A DNA stretch of 64,000 nt from Colwellia echini (lineage in GTDB: Bacteria; Pseudomonadota; Gammaproteobacteria; Enterobacterales; Alteromonadaceae): contig NZ_PJAI02000007.1 in assembly GCF_002843355.2 (NCBI RefSeq), positions 124,001 to 188,000 of the forward strand, written 5' to 3'. Below the pieces are notes generated by a model that had not been told where the DNA came from, did not search any database, and saw only the letters and a list, made by a program, of their open reading frames with translations. The translations under genes were made by a program, and so were the position numbers. Below are positions 40,240 through 50,696 of the stretch, in pieces (the first letter of the stretch is position 1; every line of letters starts with the position of its first letter).

Positions 40240-41187
40240 ATGGAATTATTTCGATTAAAAAATACTGTCAACTTTATGAGTTATCGTAAGATAGCCATGG
40301 TTTTCAGTGCATTACTAATGATTGCCTCGGTTGTATCGTTAGCGACTAACAAATTAAATTTTGGTTTAGACTTCACCGGCGGTACCTTAATTGAGGTGGG
40401 TTTTCCACAAGCTGCTGATTTAGAAATGCTTCGTGGCGTAATGAGCGAAAATGGTTTTGACGACGCTAAAGTACAATTTTATGGTAGTAGCCGTGATGTT
40501 GTCATTCGTTTAGGTTTACGTGATGACGTAAAAGCCGAAATGCTTGGTAACGAAGTACTTGATATATTACAAAATGCAACAGGTGACGCGGTTGATATGC
40601 GCCGCATTGAGTTTGTTGGTGCAAGTGTTGGTGATGAATTAGCAGAGCAGGGCGGTTTAGCTATGTTAACCGCACTTATCTGTATTTTGATTTACGTGGC
40701 ATTTCGCTTTGAATGGCGTTTTGCTGTTGGCTCAGTAGTGGCGTTATTTCACGATGTATTGTTAACACTTGGTTTATTCTCGGTTTTACAACTAGAATTT
40801 GACTTAACGGTATTAGCAGCGATATTAGCGGTAATTGGTTACTCACTTAATGATACAATTGTTGTATCAGACCGTATTCGCGAAAACTTTAGAAAGATAC
40901 GTGAGAGTAACGCTGAAGAAATCATCAATATTTCTTTAACACAAACGCTTAGCCGTACTTTTATTACCTCAATTACAACGCTATTAGTATTAGCAGCCTT
41001 ATTCTTTCAAGGTGGTGCATTAATTCACGGTTTTGCTACGGCATTATTATTTGGTGTGTTTGTTGGTACTTACTCGTCAATTTATGTAGCAAGTTTAGTC
41101 GCTTTGTCATTAGGTATTTCGAAAGAAGATTTAATACCAGAAGTGATTGAAAAAGAAGGCGCAGATCAAGAAGCGATGATGCCTTAA
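40240..41187 (+). CDS. secF: Protein translocase subunit SecF
   Basis: A 315-residue partner of SecD, 20 bases downstream. Motifs are LNFGLDFTGGTLIEVGF after the first membrane segment and IGYSLNDTIVVSDRIRENFR with TLSRTFITSITTLLVLAALF in the C-terminal membrane region. A strong terminator follows, closing the operon. Confidence 0.97.
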   Translation: MELFRLKNTVNFMSYRKIAMVFSALLMIASVVSLATNKLNFGLDFTGGTLIEVGFPQAADLEMLRGVMSENGFDDAKVQFYGSSRDVVIRLGLRDDVKAEMLGNEVLDILQNATGDAVDMRRIEFVGASVGDELAEQGGLAMLTALICILIYVAFRFEWRFAVGSVVALFHDVLLTLGLFSVLQLEFDLTVLAAILAVIGYSLNDTIVVSDRIRENFRKIRESNAEEIINISLTQTLSRTFITSITTLLVLAALFFQGGALIHGFATALLFGVFVGTYSSIYVASLVALSLGISKEDLIPEVIEKEGADQEAMMP

Positions 41188-41225
41188 CGGTAGACGTTTA
41201 ATTTTGCGTTGAATATATTATTAAC

Positions 41226-41259
41226 AAAAACCGAATAACCAATGTTATTCGGTTTTTTT
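41226..41259 (+). terminator. Intrinsic terminator of the secDF operon
   Basis: AAAAACCGAATAAC pairs with GTTATTCGGTTTTT around a 4-base loop and is followed by Ts, 40 bases after secF. Confidence 0.92.
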
Positions 41260-41506
41260 ATTATTTTCATTACTATAATCGCTAACTATAATTACTCATT
41301 GTTACAATGTTTATTGGCGTAGTGATATTCAGCTCTGTATAAATAACCTCATTCAATGGTAATATTACCCATATTATTGATTTAGCCGTTAAACATTAAC
41401 TTTGCAGCAGTAACACTGCACTATTCCTCTATAGTTAATGCCTTCTATAGCTAATGGTATCTATTGTAACGTCTATAAACATCATCTTACCGAAAGGAAC
41501 CTACTT

Positions 41507-42115
41507 ATGATTGATTACCTTTCAATTTTTATTTTCTTCTTTGCAGTCATAGATCCTATTGGTACAGTGCCGGTATTTATTGCTGTAACCCGTCAATTTG
41601 ACGAAAGAACAAAACGAATGATTGCGATTAAGGCCACTCTTTTTGCAACAGCCATTTTAATGTTTTTTGTTGTTGCGGGTGAAGTTATCCTAAATGCTAT
41701 GGGCATTCCATTACCTGCATTTCAAATTGCCGGTGGTATTGTCCTGTTTCTTTTTGCTCTTTCAATGATTTTTGGTGATGGTAAACCTGAAACCGAAATT
41801 AAGTTAGCAACTAGTGGTAATGAAACCGCTATTTACCCACTGGCTGTGCCATCTATCGCCAGTCCAGGAGCTATGCTAGCAGCAGTATTAATGACCGAAA
41901 ACGGTCGCTATAATCTTATTGAGCAAACATTAACAGCAGGCATGATGTTAGCTGTTTTAGGCGTTGTTTTTATATTATTACTGAGTGCTACTTGGATTTA
42001 CCGAGTTGTTGGTAGCAGTGGTGCAAGTATTATTAGTCGAGTAATGGGCTTGATCCTCGCCTCGGTAGCTACTTCGAATGTACTATCAGGCATTACAACC
42101 TATTTTTCTTTGTAA
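41507..42115 (+). CDS. MarC family integral membrane protein
   Basis: The 202-residue protein has six predicted membrane segments and the MarC signature IDPIGTVPVFIAVT near the N-terminus, followed by FQIAGGIVLFLFALSMIFG and YPLAVPSIASPGAMLAAVL. I use the ATG at 41507, eight bases after AAAGGAA; the frame is open to 41438 but the extra residues are not membrane-like. The family is sometimes annotated as NAAT transporters. Substrate unknown. Confidence 0.85.
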   Translation: MIDYLSIFIFFFAVIDPIGTVPVFIAVTRQFDERTKRMIAIKATLFATAILMFFVVAGEVILNAMGIPLPAFQIAGGIVLFLFALSMIFGDGKPETEIKLATSGNETAIYPLAVPSIASPGAMLAAVLMTENGRYNLIEQTLTAGMMLAVLGVVFILLLSATWIYRVVGSSGASIISRVMGLILASVATSNVLSGITTYFSL

Positions 42116-42303
42116 CTACCTGGGTTCAGCTTATTTAACTCAACTTAACTTAACTTATTTTATCAATATTGCTTCTGGGCAAAGGATAACTTAATAGACT
42201 TGGCAGTATGCTTACTGTATGCTGCACGCCCCTCCATGCTGTCACTTTTTCAAAGACCGGTCAGTATTTTTGATATTTTATAATCTTTTTAAAGAGAGCA
42301 TTT

Positions 42304-43749
42304 ATGAGTGATAACCTTAACACCTCTGCAGATAACACCTCAGCAAAAATCGCCTTACCTGAAGAGACCTTTGCTGAAAATTTTTCAGAATTGGGCTTAT
42401 CTGACGCTATATTAAAAGCGGTTAATGACAAAGGTTATACCAAACCTTCTCCTATTCAAGCACAAGCTATCCCAGCGGTTATTTCAGGTCGTGATGTCAT
42501 GGCAGCAGCACAAACTGGTACAGGTAAAACAGCGGGGTTTACTTTGCCGTTACTACAACTTCTTTCGAGCGAAAAGAGTAGAAAAGTATCAGCAAACAAT
42601 GTGCGCGCCTTAATTCTTACACCAACGCGTGAATTAGCAGCACAAATAAGTGAAAGCATAGAAATGTACGGTAAGTATTTAAACTTACACTCTACGGTTG
42701 TATTTGGCGGCGTTAAAATTAACCCACAAATGATGCGTTTACGCCAAGGTGTTGATGTACTTGTAGCAACGCCAGGTCGCTTATTAGATTTATATAATCA
42801 AAATGCGGTTAAATTTAGTCAACTTGAAGTATTTATTTTAGATGAAGCAGATCGCATGTTAGACATGGGTTTTCTTCGTGATATCAAAAAAGTGATTTCG
42901 GCTTTACCTAAAACTCGCCAAAACTTATTATTTTCAGCAACTTTTTCACCAGATATTCGTGCGTTAGCTAAAACCTTAGTAAATAATCCATTAGAAATTT
43001 CAGTGAATGCTGAAAACTCAACAGCTGAAAAAGTAACTCAATGGCTAACCGCTGTTGATAAAAAACGCAAAGCTGATGTGCTAATTCACTTAATACAAGA
43101 AAATAATTGGCAACAAGCGCTAGTTTTTACTAAAACCAAACATGGCGCGAACAAGCTAACCAAACAACTTGAAGCTGAAGGAATTACCGCAGCAGCTATT
43201 CATGGCAATAAAAGCCAAGGAGCACGTACTAGAGCTCTTGCAGAGTTTAAAGATGGCTCAGTAAGGGTATTGGTAGCTACAGATATTGCTGCGCGTGGTA
43301 TTGATATTGATTTATTACCACAAGTAGTTAACTTTGACTTGCCAAATGTTCCTGAAGATTATGTGCATCGTATTGGTCGTACAGCGCGTGCGGGCAATAC
43401 TGGACAAGCATTATCACTCGTTTGTGCTGATGAATTAGAACAGTTGTGGGACATTGAACATGTTATTCAACAACATATTGAACGTAAAGTGATTGAGCAG
43501 TTTATACCTGTAAATGAGTTGGGTGATTCGCGTCCAATTAGAGCATTAAAACACGGTAAACCGCCAAAAGCCAAAAGCGCTAATGCGGGGAGCAATCGAA
43601 ACGGCGGTCGCGGTAAAGCTGAGCATAAAGATGGCCAACGTTCGGGTAGAAATGCTAATGGTAATAAGCCTAAAACCCCGAATGATCAAGCACGACGTAA
43701 ACAGCCTGAAAATGGTGATGGTCCTAAACCTCGTAGACCGAGACGCTAA
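42304..43749 (+). CDS. rhlE: DEAD-box RNA helicase, RhlE type
   Basis: All DEAD-box motifs are present: Q motif ([14 protein letters not shown]), [46 protein letters not shown] and [10 protein letters not shown]. The C-terminal 90 residues are basic and Gly/Asn/Arg-rich, typical of RhlE paralogues in cold-adapted bacteria, where helicases help unwind structured RNA. The paralogue assignment is by overall similarity. Confidence 0.88.
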   Translation: MSDNLNTSADNTSAKIALPEETFAENFSELGLSDAILKAVNDKGYTKPSPIQAQAIPAVISGRDVMAAAQTGTGKTAGFTLPLLQLLSSEKSRKVSANNVRALILTPTRELAAQISESIEMYGKYLNLHSTVVFGGVKINPQMMRLRQGVDVLVATPGRLLDLYNQNAVKFSQLEVFILDEADRMLDMGFLRDIKKVISALPKTRQNLLFSATFSPDIRALAKTLVNNPLEISVNAENSTAEKVTQWLTAVDKKRKADVLIHLIQENNWQQALVFTKTKHGANKLTKQLEAEGITAAAIHGNKSQGARTRALAEFKDGSVRVLVATDIAARGIDIDLLPQVVNFDLPNVPEDYVHRIGRTARAGNTGQALSLVCADELEQLWDIEHVIQQHIERKVIEQFIPVNELGDSRPIRALKHGKPPKAKSANAGSNRNGGRGKAEHKDGQRSGRNANGNKPKTPNDQARRKQPENGDGPKPRRPRR

Positions 43750-43791
43750 TTCGTTAGGGCTTCGTTAGTGGGCCGTTAGGGTAAAATACAT

Positions 43792-43837
43792 AAAAAGCCG
43801 ATGATCAATAGATACTCTATTAATCATCGGCTTTTTT
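43792..43837. terminator. Bidirectional terminator between rhlE and cobA
   Basis: AAAAAGCCGATGAT pairs with ATCATCGGCTTTTT around an 18-base loop; A and T runs on either side suit both convergent genes. Confidence 0.88.
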
Positions 43838-43882
43838 GTTATCACATGGAATAAATCTACAAGGTTAAATCAACGCAATAAA

Positions 43883-44674
43883 TTAAGGTGCTAAATATCC
43901 TAGGTTAGTTAATTGTTCGCTTGGGAATATGCCAACGACATCGCCTATGACAATTAAGCTAGGCGGAGTGATGTTATGTTTAGTTACTAACTCAGTTAAG
44001 TTTGAGATATTACCCTTGATCACCTTTTGATCTTGGCGAGTGCCTTTTCGAATTACTGCCGCAGGTGTGTCTAACTCACGGCCAGCTTTAATAAATTCTT
44101 CGATAATTCTAGGTAAACTTTTTATACCCATATAAAACACAATAGTTTGCTCTTTATCGCTTAACGCATTCCATGGTAAATCTAATGCACCATTATCTTG
44201 CACGTTGCCAGTTATAAAGGTGCAACTTCTTGCTACTTTTCGGTGCGTCAAAGGAATTCCAGCATAGCTAGTACAGGCTGAAGCAGCGGTCATTCCAGGA
44301 ACAATATGACAAGCAATGCCGTTACTTAATAAAAATTGAGCTTCTTCAGAGCCTCTACCAAATACGAAAGGGTCGCCACCTTTTAAACGAACTACCTTTT
44401 TACCTAACAGAGCAAAATCAACTAATAACTGGTTGATGCCATCTTGTGGAACCCTATGGTCTGCCTGTTTTTTACCAACATATATTTGCTGACAATCGCT
44501 TGGTAATAGCGCCATTATTTCTGCACTGACTAAGCGGTCGTAAATAACGACTTCTGCTTGCTTAATAAAACGGTAAGCTTGTAGAGTCAGTAAATCTGGA
44601 TCTCCAGGTCCTGCGCCAACTAAAGCTACTTCACCAGCAATAAATGCCTGTTTTAATTTATTCGTATATTCCAT
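43883..44674 (-). CDS. cobA: Uroporphyrinogen-III C-methyltransferase
   Basis: This SAM-dependent enzyme methylates uroporphyrinogen III at C2 and C7, giving precorrin-2 for siroheme and cobalamin. Motifs are ALVGAGPGDPDLLTLQA, VIYDRLVS, RLKGGDPFVFGRGSEE and VVPGMTAASACTSYAGIPLTHR (split here by the His-Ile before it). The protein is 263 aa, without the CysG dehydrogenase/ferrochelatase domain. It may feed siroheme for sulfite or nitrite reduction or the B12 genes at 56-64 kb. Confidence 0.94.
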   Translation of the reverse strand: MEYTNKLKQAFIAGEVALVGAGPGDPDLLTLQAYRFIKQAEVVIYDRLVSAEIMALLPSDCQQIYVGKKQADHRVPQDGINQLLVDFALLGKKVVRLKGGDPFVFGRGSEEAQFLLSNGIACHIVPGMTAASACTSYAGIPLTHRKVARSCTFITGNVQDNGALDLPWNALSDKEQTIVFYMGIKSLPRIIEEFIKAGRELDTPAAVIRKGTRQDQKVIKGNISNLTELVTKHNITPPSLIVIGDVVGIFPSEQLTNLGYLAP

Positions 44675-44719
44675 GAGATCTCTTAACTTGTATTTTTAAC
44701 CGCTTGGTGTGCCTAAAGC

Positions 44720-44768
44720 AAAAAAGGCGCCACATTATTTTCTTTAAAATAATGATAGCGCCTTTTTT
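44720..44768. terminator. Intrinsic terminator between suhB and cobA
   Basis: AAAAAAGGCGC and ATTATTTT pair with AAAATAAT and GCGCCTTTTTT around a short loop, with a small internal mismatch. It lies 34 bases past the suhB stop on the minus strand and before cobA. Confidence 0.88.
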
Positions 44769-44802
44769 AAATATCTAAATAGGTATTGTTGATTTAGCAA
44801 TA

Positions 44803-45606
44803 TTACTTGCTAAGCGCATCGCCTAAATGAGGACGAATTTCTTGTAAAATATCTTTTAAAATACGTGTGTTTGCGGCAACAATATTACCTGATTGAGCGT
44901 GGTTATGACCGCCAGTAAAGTCAGTGACTAAGCCACCAGCTTCAATTACTAATAATTCACCTGCAGCTGTATCCCAAGGTTTTAAACCAATCTCAAAGAA
45001 ACCATCTACACGCCCAGCAGCAACATAAGCAAGATCAAGTGCAGCTGAACCGCCACGGCGCATATCTGACGTTTTTTGGAATAACGCGCTAAACATTGCC
45101 ATATAAGCAGCAGTATGTTGTTTTTGTTTGAAAGGGAAGCCTGTTGCTAAAATAGTGCCAGCAAGTTCTTTATTTTTGCTAATACGGATTCTAAAACCGT
45201 TTAATTGTGCGCCTTTACCACGACTTGCAGTGAATAATTCACCACGTACAGGATCAAATACAACCGCTTGATCTAATTTGCCTTTTACTTTTAATGCGAT
45301 AGAAACAGCAAAATGAGGAATGCCTTTAACGAAGTTAGATGTACCGTCTAGTGGATCAACAATCCATTGGTAATCATCGTCTTTGCCTTTTAAAACACCA
45401 GATTCTTCGCCAATAATAGTGTGATCTGGGTATGATTTACGAATAGTATCAATAATGGCTTCTTCAGAAAGAAGATCAACGCTAGTGACGAAATCGTTAG
45501 TTCCTTTTGATTGAACTTCAACTTTATCAAGTTGCTCCATAGAGCGAACGATAACTTTACCGGCTGTACGCGCTGCGCGCACGGCAATATTTAGCATTGG
45601 ATGCAT
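44803..45606 (-). CDS. suhB: Inositol-1-monophosphatase SuhB
   Basis: The 267-residue protein has the family motifs GEESG, WIVDPLDGTSNFVKGIPHFAVSIAL and the C-terminal WDTAAGELLVIEAGG metal site. SuhB also binds RNA polymerase in rRNA antitermination complexes in E. coli. It is divergent from trmJ, an arrangement conserved in gammaproteobacteria. Confidence 0.96.
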   Translation of the reverse strand: MHPMLNIAVRAARTAGKVIVRSMEQLDKVEVQSKGTNDFVTSVDLLSEEAIIDTIRKSYPDHTIIGEESGVLKGKDDDYQWIVDPLDGTSNFVKGIPHFAVSIALKVKGKLDQAVVFDPVRGELFTASRGKGAQLNGFRIRISKNKELAGTILATGFPFKQKQHTAAYMAMFSALFQKTSDMRRGGSAALDLAYVAAGRVDGFFEIGLKPWDTAAGELLVIEAGGLVTDFTGGHNHAQSGNIVAANTRILKDILQEIRPHLGDALSK

Positions 45607-45800
45607 TATAGTGTACCTATTTGTAAATAAATTTTAAAAGAACAATAAATCCCAAGCTAACATTGTCTTGGTGATTGTTTGAAATCGATAATTAATTAAA
45701 GACCAAATGAAATTAACTTGTAAATATTAACTTCTAATTATTAACTCTAATTAATAAAGATCATAGACCGAAATATATAATTGAAAAATCGAGCGCGCAA

Positions 45801-45806
45801 ATTATA
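45801..45806 (-). promoter_or_regulatory. Likely suhB promoter -10 box
   Basis: In the 440-base gap between suhB and trmJ, the minus strand reads TATAAT followed by TTGCGCGCTCG, a GC-rich discriminator. This predicts a leader of about 190 bases for suhB. No consensus -35 is evident. The remainder of the gap shows no other clear feature; a trmJ promoter near TAGAAT (45978-45983) is weak. Confidence 0.45.
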
Positions 45807-46048
45807 GCAAATAAAATTTTATTAAGCGATAGGCTAATTAAAATAATGTTTAATAAATAAACAGTTTTATTCATTACCTCTAATATATATGGCAAAAAAT
45901 GAGAATGGATAAATTTACCACACTATAAATAGGTAATTTACCGTACTTTTGTTAGCCACAGGGGGAATCATCTATGATAGAATACGCCGATTAAGATCGG
46001 GTAAATACGATAACCAATACGAATAACGTAAATTTAAGTAGAGTGAAA

Positions 46049-46858
46049 ATGTCAGATTCTCAACAAGAAAAAAGCTCAAGTTCATTATTAGACCGCGTAA
46101 AAATAGTGTTAGTTAATACCTCTGATTGTCGTAATATCGGCAGTGCAGCGCGTGCGATGAAAACTATGGGTTTAAGTCAACTTATACTAGTTGACCCAAT
46201 TGAAATGCCAAATGGTCAAGCACAAGCACTTGCTGCTGGCGCAACTGATGTTTTAGCCAACGCTAAAGTAGTAAGTACTTTAGAAGAAGCCGTTGAAGAC
46301 TGTGGTTTAGTAGTTGGTACAAGTGCACGTTCACGTACTCTACCATGGCCGATGCTTGAACCTCGTGGTTGTGGTGAGAAAATGATTCTTGAAGCTGAAG
46401 AGTATCCGGTAGCTTTAGTGTTTGGCCGTGAAAATAGCGGTTTGACTAATGAAGAATTACAAATGTGTCATTTTCATGTACAAATTCCAGCTAACCCAGA
46501 TTACAGTTCATTGAATTTAGCGATGGCCGTACAAACATTAAGTTATGAAGTACGCACCAGTTATTTACTCAGCCATGATCAAAACTATCAAGAGCGTAGT
46601 ACAGGTAACGGTAATTCTATTGCTAAACCAAAAAATGAAGACGATGAACTTTATCCGGTAATTGAAGAAACTGAACGTTTTTATGAGCATTTTGAAAAAG
46701 CGCTTAAATCGACTGGCTTTATTGTTGAAAACCATCCTGGTTTAGTTATGACAAAAATAAGACGTTTATTTAACCGTGCCCGCCCTGACGTAAAAGAAGT
46801 TAAAATGATGCGTGGTATTTTTGCCTCAATGGAAAGATCAAGTAAAGACAAGTCATAG
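46049..46858 (+). CDS. trmJ: tRNA (cytidine/uridine-2'-O)-methyltransferase TrmJ
   Basis: A SPOUT methyltransferase modifying position 32 of tRNAs. Motifs are [36 protein letters not shown] and [17 protein letters not shown], which forms the SAM knot. I use the ATG at 46049 (269 aa), with GAGTG just upstream; the frame also has a GTG at 46043. It precedes cysE and the isc operon, as in other gammaproteobacteria. Confidence 0.94.
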   Translation: MSDSQQEKSSSSLLDRVKIVLVNTSDCRNIGSAARAMKTMGLSQLILVDPIEMPNGQAQALAAGATDVLANAKVVSTLEEAVEDCGLVVGTSARSRTLPWPMLEPRGCGEKMILEAEEYPVALVFGRENSGLTNEELQMCHFHVQIPANPDYSSLNLAMAVQTLSYEVRTSYLLSHDQNYQERSTGNGNSIAKPKNEDDELYPVIEETERFYEHFEKALKSTGFIVENHPGLVMTKIRRLFNRARPDVKEVKMMRGIFASMERSSKDKS

Positions 46859-46917
46859 TCAATATTTGCTTAGATTATTAATAGAACTGCTCTAAGAATC
46901 AAAGAAAGGATAAGTTT

Positions 46918-47727
46918 ATGTTTAGCCGTATCAAAGAAGATATCAACAGTGTCTTTGATAGAGACCCAGCCGCTCGCACTAGTTTAGAGGTATTACTAAA
47001 TTACCCAGGTTTACACGCCATTTGGTGTCACCGTATTAGCCATAAATTATGGAAAGCTAATTGGAAGTTGCTAGCGCGTATTTTTTCTACCTTTTCACGT
47101 TGGTTAACGGGTATTGAAATTCATCCAGGTGCAACTATTGGCCGACGCTTTTTTATTGATCACGGTATGGGCGTAGTAATTGGTGGTACGGCTGAAATAG
47201 GTGACGACGTAACACTTTACCAAGGTGTTACTTTGGGTGGTACTAGCTGGAAACCAGGTAAGCGACATCCAACCTTAGAAGATAACGTAGTGGTAGGCGC
47301 AGGCGCACAAGTGTTAGGGCCAATCACAATTGGAAAGGGCGGTAAAGTTGGTTCTAACTCGGTTGTAGTTAAAGATTTACCTGCTGATGCAACTGCGGTA
47401 GGCATTCCAGCTAGAATTATCACCAATAAAAAGAACAATGATGAAACACAACAACGAGAAGCTGTTGCTAAAAAATATGGTTTTGATGCCTATGGTGTTT
47501 CTAATGACAACCCCGATCCTGTTGCTAAAGCAATCGGTCGTTTATTAGATCATATGCATTTAATGGACGCTAAAGTCAGTGAACTTTGTAAAGAAGTGAA
47601 TACTTTAGGCGGTGATGTTTGCTCGCAAAACTTACCTGAGTTGAGCGTGGGTGAGTTTGATGAAGATGAAAAAGCAGCAGCAAAACGTCGTGAAAGTAAA
47701 GTAGCAAGTTTCGACCCTGAAATATAG
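46918..47727 (+). CDS. cysE: Serine O-acetyltransferase
   Basis: CysE makes O-acetylserine for cysteine synthesis. The left-handed beta-helix is clear: [58 protein letters not shown]-type GIPARII follows. The 269-residue protein carries a C-terminal extension of about 80 residues with a charged tail, longer than the minimal SAT found next to iscR in Gram-negatives. Position before iscR links cysteine supply to Fe-S assembly. Confidence 0.94.
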   Translation: MFSRIKEDINSVFDRDPAARTSLEVLLNYPGLHAIWCHRISHKLWKANWKLLARIFSTFSRWLTGIEIHPGATIGRRFFIDHGMGVVIGGTAEIGDDVTLYQGVTLGGTSWKPGKRHPTLEDNVVVGAGAQVLGPITIGKGGKVGSNSVVVKDLPADATAVGIPARIITNKKNNDETQQREAVAKKYGFDAYGVSNDNPDPVAKAIGRLLDHMHLMDAKVSELCKEVNTLGGDVCSQNLPELSVGEFDEDEKAAAKRRESKVASFDPEI

Positions 47728-47817
47728 CACGTACTCCTCGGAAAAGACTGCCAGGTTGTTAGGCAAAGACTCTAACAGTTGCATACAATAACTGCTTTGA
47801 ATTTAATATGTTAAGCA

Positions 47818-47842
47818 ATAGTTGACTAATTTAGTCAACTAT
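47818..47842 (+). promoter_or_regulatory. IscR type 1 operator, site 1
   Basis: This 25-base site agrees at every position with the type 1 IscR consensus as I know it: half-sites ATAGTTGACT and AGTCAACTAT separated by AATTT. It is the core of a perfect 17-bp palindrome (47813-47829 with 47831-47847). It is bound by the 2Fe-2S form of IscR in E. coli. The palindrome plus following Ts could also terminate cysE. Confidence 0.8.
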
Positions 47843-47872
47843 TGCTTTTAGCCTTATTTTAAATGGTGTATA

Positions 47873-47897
47873 ATACTTGAGTAAATTACTAGGTTAT
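47873..47897 (+). promoter_or_regulatory. IscR type 1 operator, site 2
   Basis: ATACTTGAGT, five bases, then ACTAGGTTAT matches the type 1 consensus at 21 of 25 positions with the correct spacing. A third, weaker repeat of the same pattern (TTGACT through GGGTTAT) begins 25 bases later and overlaps the promoter -35. Confidence 0.65.
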
Positions 47898-47901
47898 TAA
47901 T

Positions 47902-47929
47902 TTGACTAATTTGTAGGGTTATGTAAAAT
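47902..47929 (+). promoter_or_regulatory. Predicted iscR operon promoter
   Basis: TTGACT (47902-47907) and TAAAAT (47924-47929) are separated by 16 bases. This promoter lies directly after IscR site 2, so holo-IscR bound there would block it. An alternative TATAAT at 47869-47874 overlaps site 2. Confidence 0.5.
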
Positions 47930-48094
47930 GCGCAGCCAACAATTGTTCATCGCAAACGCAATAAAATAAAACTAAGTGTTTTGTTAAATATTTCGCCATG
48001 ATGTGTTGTTGATTAATAATTTAAATTTAGCTGTCCTACTAAATTCATATTAACTAACGTTTTGAGTACACAATCCAGTGTTTGAGAGCAGATT

Positions 48095-48601
48095 ATGAAA
48101 CTTACTTCTAAAGGTCGTTACGCAGTTACTGCCATGTTAGATGTCACTATTCATGCCGTATCTGGACCTGTTTCTTTGGCTGACATTTCAGAACGTCAAG
48201 GCATATCCTTGTCTTATTTAGAGCAACTTTTCTCTCGATTGAGAAAAGAAGGACTCGTCACTAGTGTTCGTGGTCCGGGTGGCGGTTATCGCTTAGGAAG
48301 ATGTTCTGCGCAAATAGCGGTTGCAGATGTTATTGCAGCTGTTAATGAAAGTGTCGACGCGACCAAATGCTCAGGCAAAGGTAATTGCCAAGACAGTGAA
48401 CAATGCTTAACTCATTCGCTTTGGGAAGGGTTAAGTAATCGAATTGAAGAATTTTTGCAAAATATCACCTTATCAGAGCTAGTGAATAAGCGTGATGTGC
48501 AAGACGTATCTAAGCGCCAAGATCACAAACAATTCAATGCGACTAAAAGCATAGCCTTAGAGACATTAATAGCAACTAAAAGTGTAACGAGCGACTGGTA
48601 A
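48095..48601 (+). CDS. iscR: Fe-S cluster-sensing regulator IscR
   Basis: An Rrf2-family repressor that carries a 2Fe-2S cluster. The N-terminal winged helix begins [16 protein letters not shown]. The cluster ligands are at C92, C98, C104 and H107, the same numbering as in E. coli. The 168-residue protein heads the isc operon and should repress it through the operators at 47818-47897 when cluster supply is sufficient. A Lys/Thr-rich C-terminal tail is unconserved. Confidence 0.97.
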   Translation: MKLTSKGRYAVTAMLDVTIHAVSGPVSLADISERQGISLSYLEQLFSRLRKEGLVTSVRGPGGGYRLGRCSAQIAVADVIAAVNESVDATKCSGKGNCQDSEQCLTHSLWEGLSNRIEEFLQNITLSELVNKRDVQDVSKRQDHKQFNATKSIALETLIATKSVTSDW

Positions 48602-48650
48602 ATAACCTGTCGATACGTATTAAAGATTTATTATCGGAGAGAGTTAGCTA

Positions 48651-49865
48651 ATGAAGCTTCCTATATATTTTGATTATTCAGCTACTACACCAGTAGACAA
48701 ACGTGTTGCAGAAAAAATGATGCAATACATGACCAACGAAGGTCACTTTGGTAACCCTGCATCACGTTCACATAAGTTTGGTTGGCAAGCTGAAGAAGCT
48801 GTTGATATCGCGCGTAACCAAATTGCTGAATTGATTAATGCTGACCCACGTGAAATTGTTTTCACTTCGGGCGCTACAGAATCAAACAACTTAGCCATTA
48901 AAGGCGCTGCTAACTTCTATAAGAAGAAAGGTAAGCATATCATTACTTGTAAAACTGAGCACAAAGCAGTTTTAGATACATGTCGTGAATTAGAGCGTCA
49001 AGGTTTTGAAGTTACTTATCTTGATCCTGAAGAAAATGGTTTAATTGACCTAAACAAATTAAACGACGCAATGCGTGATGACACTGTTTTAGTTAGCATC
49101 ATGCATGTAAACAATGAAATTGGTGTTATTCAAGACATCAGTGAAATTGGCGAAATGTGTCGTGCACGTAAAATTGTTTTCCATGTAGATGCAGCACAAA
49201 GTGCCGGTAAAATTAATATCGACATGCAAGTAATGAAAGTTGATCTAATGTCAATTTCAGCACACAAAATGTATGGCCCTAAAGGTATTGGCGCGTTATA
49301 CGTTAGCCGTAAGCCGCGTATTCGTTTAGAAGCACAAACACACGGTGGCGGACATGAGCGTGGTATGCGCTCTGGTACGTTAGCTACACACCAAATTGTT
49401 GGTATGGGTGAAGCGTGTCGTTTAGCTAAAGCTGAAATGGCACAAGATCTTGCACACGTTACTGCAATGCGCGACCGTTTATGGGCTGGCGTAAATGCAA
49501 TGGAACAAGTATTCATTAATGGCGATGCTGATAAACGTTACCCAGGTAACTTAAATGTGAGCTTCAACTTTGTTGAAGGTGAATCACTTATCATGGCATT
49601 AAAAGACTTAGCAGTATCTTCAGGTAGTGCTTGTACTTCAGCAAGTTTAGAACCGTCTTATGTGCTTCGTGCTTTAGGCTTAAATGATGAAATGGCGCAT
49701 AGCTCAATTCGTTTCAGCTTTGGTCGCTTCACTACAACTGAAGAAGTTGATTATGCAATTAACCTAATTAAAGGCGCAATTGGTCATTTACGTGACATGT
49801 CGCCACTTTGGGAAATGTTCCAAGACGGTATCGATTTAGATTCGATTGAATGGGCGGCTCACTAA
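48651..49865 (+). CDS. iscS: Cysteine desulfurase IscS
   Basis: This PLP enzyme removes sulfur from cysteine for Fe-S clusters, ThiI and other acceptors. The PLP lysine is in [17 protein letters not shown] and the sulfur-carrying cysteine is in [21 protein letters not shown]. It is 404 aa, the usual length, with GGAGAG before the ATG, 49 bases after iscR. Confidence 0.98.
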   Translation: MKLPIYFDYSATTPVDKRVAEKMMQYMTNEGHFGNPASRSHKFGWQAEEAVDIARNQIAELINADPREIVFTSGATESNNLAIKGAANFYKKKGKHIITCKTEHKAVLDTCRELERQGFEVTYLDPEENGLIDLNKLNDAMRDDTVLVSIMHVNNEIGVIQDISEIGEMCRARKIVFHVDAAQSAGKINIDMQVMKVDLMSISAHKMYGPKGIGALYVSRKPRIRLEAQTHGGGHERGMRSGTLATHQIVGMGEACRLAKAEMAQDLAHVTAMRDRLWAGVNAMEQVFINGDADKRYPGNLNVSFNFVEGESLIMALKDLAVSSGSACTSASLEPSYVLRALGLNDEMAHSSIRFSFGRFTTTEEVDYAINLIKGAIGHLRDMSPLWEMFQDGIDLDSIEWAAH

Positions 49866-49915
49866 GTTTTACGTAACGTAATACTCAGTAGAACTCATTA
49901 TTTTAATTACATTTA

Positions 49916-49961
49916 GTGTCAAATAAGTCCTGTCAGGATTTTCCTGAACATTATTTGGCAC
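49916..49961 (+). repeat. Stable hairpin between iscS and iscU
   Basis: GTGTCAAATAA (49916-49926) pairs with TTATTTGGCAC (49951-49961) at 10 of 11 positions, plus a G-U. An inner TCAGGA (49933-49938) pairs with TCCTGA (49942-49947). The ribosome site of iscU (AGGAGAG) follows directly. There is no T-run, so it is more likely an mRNA-stability or translation element than a terminator. Confidence 0.7.
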
Positions 49962-49977
49962 AAGCTAGGAGAGTAAC

Positions 49978-50361
49978 ATGGCTTACAGCGAAAAAGTACT
50001 AGACCATTATGAGAACCCACGTAACGTAGGTTCACTTGATAAAAACGACCCATCAGTAGCAACTGGTATGGTTGGCGCACCAGCATGTGGTGACGTAATG
50101 AAGTTACAACTTAAGATTTCTGCTGAAGGTATCATTGAAGATGCTAAATTCAAAACTTACGGTTGTGGCTCTGCAATTGCTTCTAGTTCATTAGTAACAG
50201 AGTGGGTTAAAGGCAAGTCAATTGACGAAGCTGGCGCTATTAAAAACACTGATATTGCTGAAGAGTTAGCATTACCACCAGTAAAAATTCATTGTTCTAT
50301 TTTGGCTGAAGATGCCATTAAAGCGGCAATTGAAGATTATAAGACTAAACAAGGTAAATAA
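49978..50361 (+). CDS. iscU: Fe-S cluster scaffold IscU
   Basis: The scaffold on which 2Fe-2S clusters form. Ligands C37, D39, C63 and C106 are all present ([23 protein letters not shown]), and LPPVK at 99-103 is the HscA-binding motif. It is 127 aa, as usual. Confidence 0.98.
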   Translation: MAYSEKVLDHYENPRNVGSLDKNDPSVATGMVGAPACGDVMKLQLKISAEGIIEDAKFKTYGCGSAIASSSLVTEWVKGKSIDEAGAIKNTDIAEELALPPVKIHCSILAEDAIKAAIEDYKTKQGK

Positions 50362-50372
50362 CGGAGAAACCA

Positions 50373-50696
50373 ATGTCTGTAACCATGACACCTGCAGCAG
50401 CTGAACGAGTTAAATCATTCATGCAAAACCGTGGCAAAGGACTTGGGCTTCGCTTGGGTATTAAAACCACTGGTTGTTCAGGTTTAGCCTATGTGCTTGA
50501 ATTTGTAGATGACCTTAACGAAGATGATGAAATGTTTTCTATTGATGACGTTAATATCATTATCGACGCGAAAAGCTTGGTTTATCTTGATGGTATTCAG
50601 CTCGACTTTACTAAAGAAGGCCTGAACGAAGGTTTTAAGTTCACCAATCCTAACGCCAAAGGCGAATGTGGATGTGGTGAGTCGTTCAACGTTTAA
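50373..50696 (+). CDS. iscA: Iron-sulfur carrier IscA
   Basis: A-type carrier of 107 aa with the three conserved cysteines C35, C99 and C101 (TTGCSGLAY and GECGCGES). It follows iscU by 11 bases. A fold-back element begins at its stop codon. Confidence 0.97.
   Translation: MSVTMTPAAAERVKSFMQNRGKGLGLRLGIKTTGCSGLAYVLEFVDDLNEDDEMFSIDDVNIIIDAKSLVYLDGIQLDFTKEGLNEGFKFTNPNAKGECGCGESFNV

Noticed and set aside
43883-44674. Full siroheme synthase CysG
   Set aside because: The protein ends at 263 residues and has only the methyltransferase domain; no N-terminal dehydrogenase/ferrochelatase domain is present.
47813-47849. Perfect 17-bp palindrome as only a cysE terminator
   Set aside because: Its central 25 bases match the IscR operator consensus fully and it lies before iscR, so the operator reading is preferred; a terminator role is kept as a possible second use.
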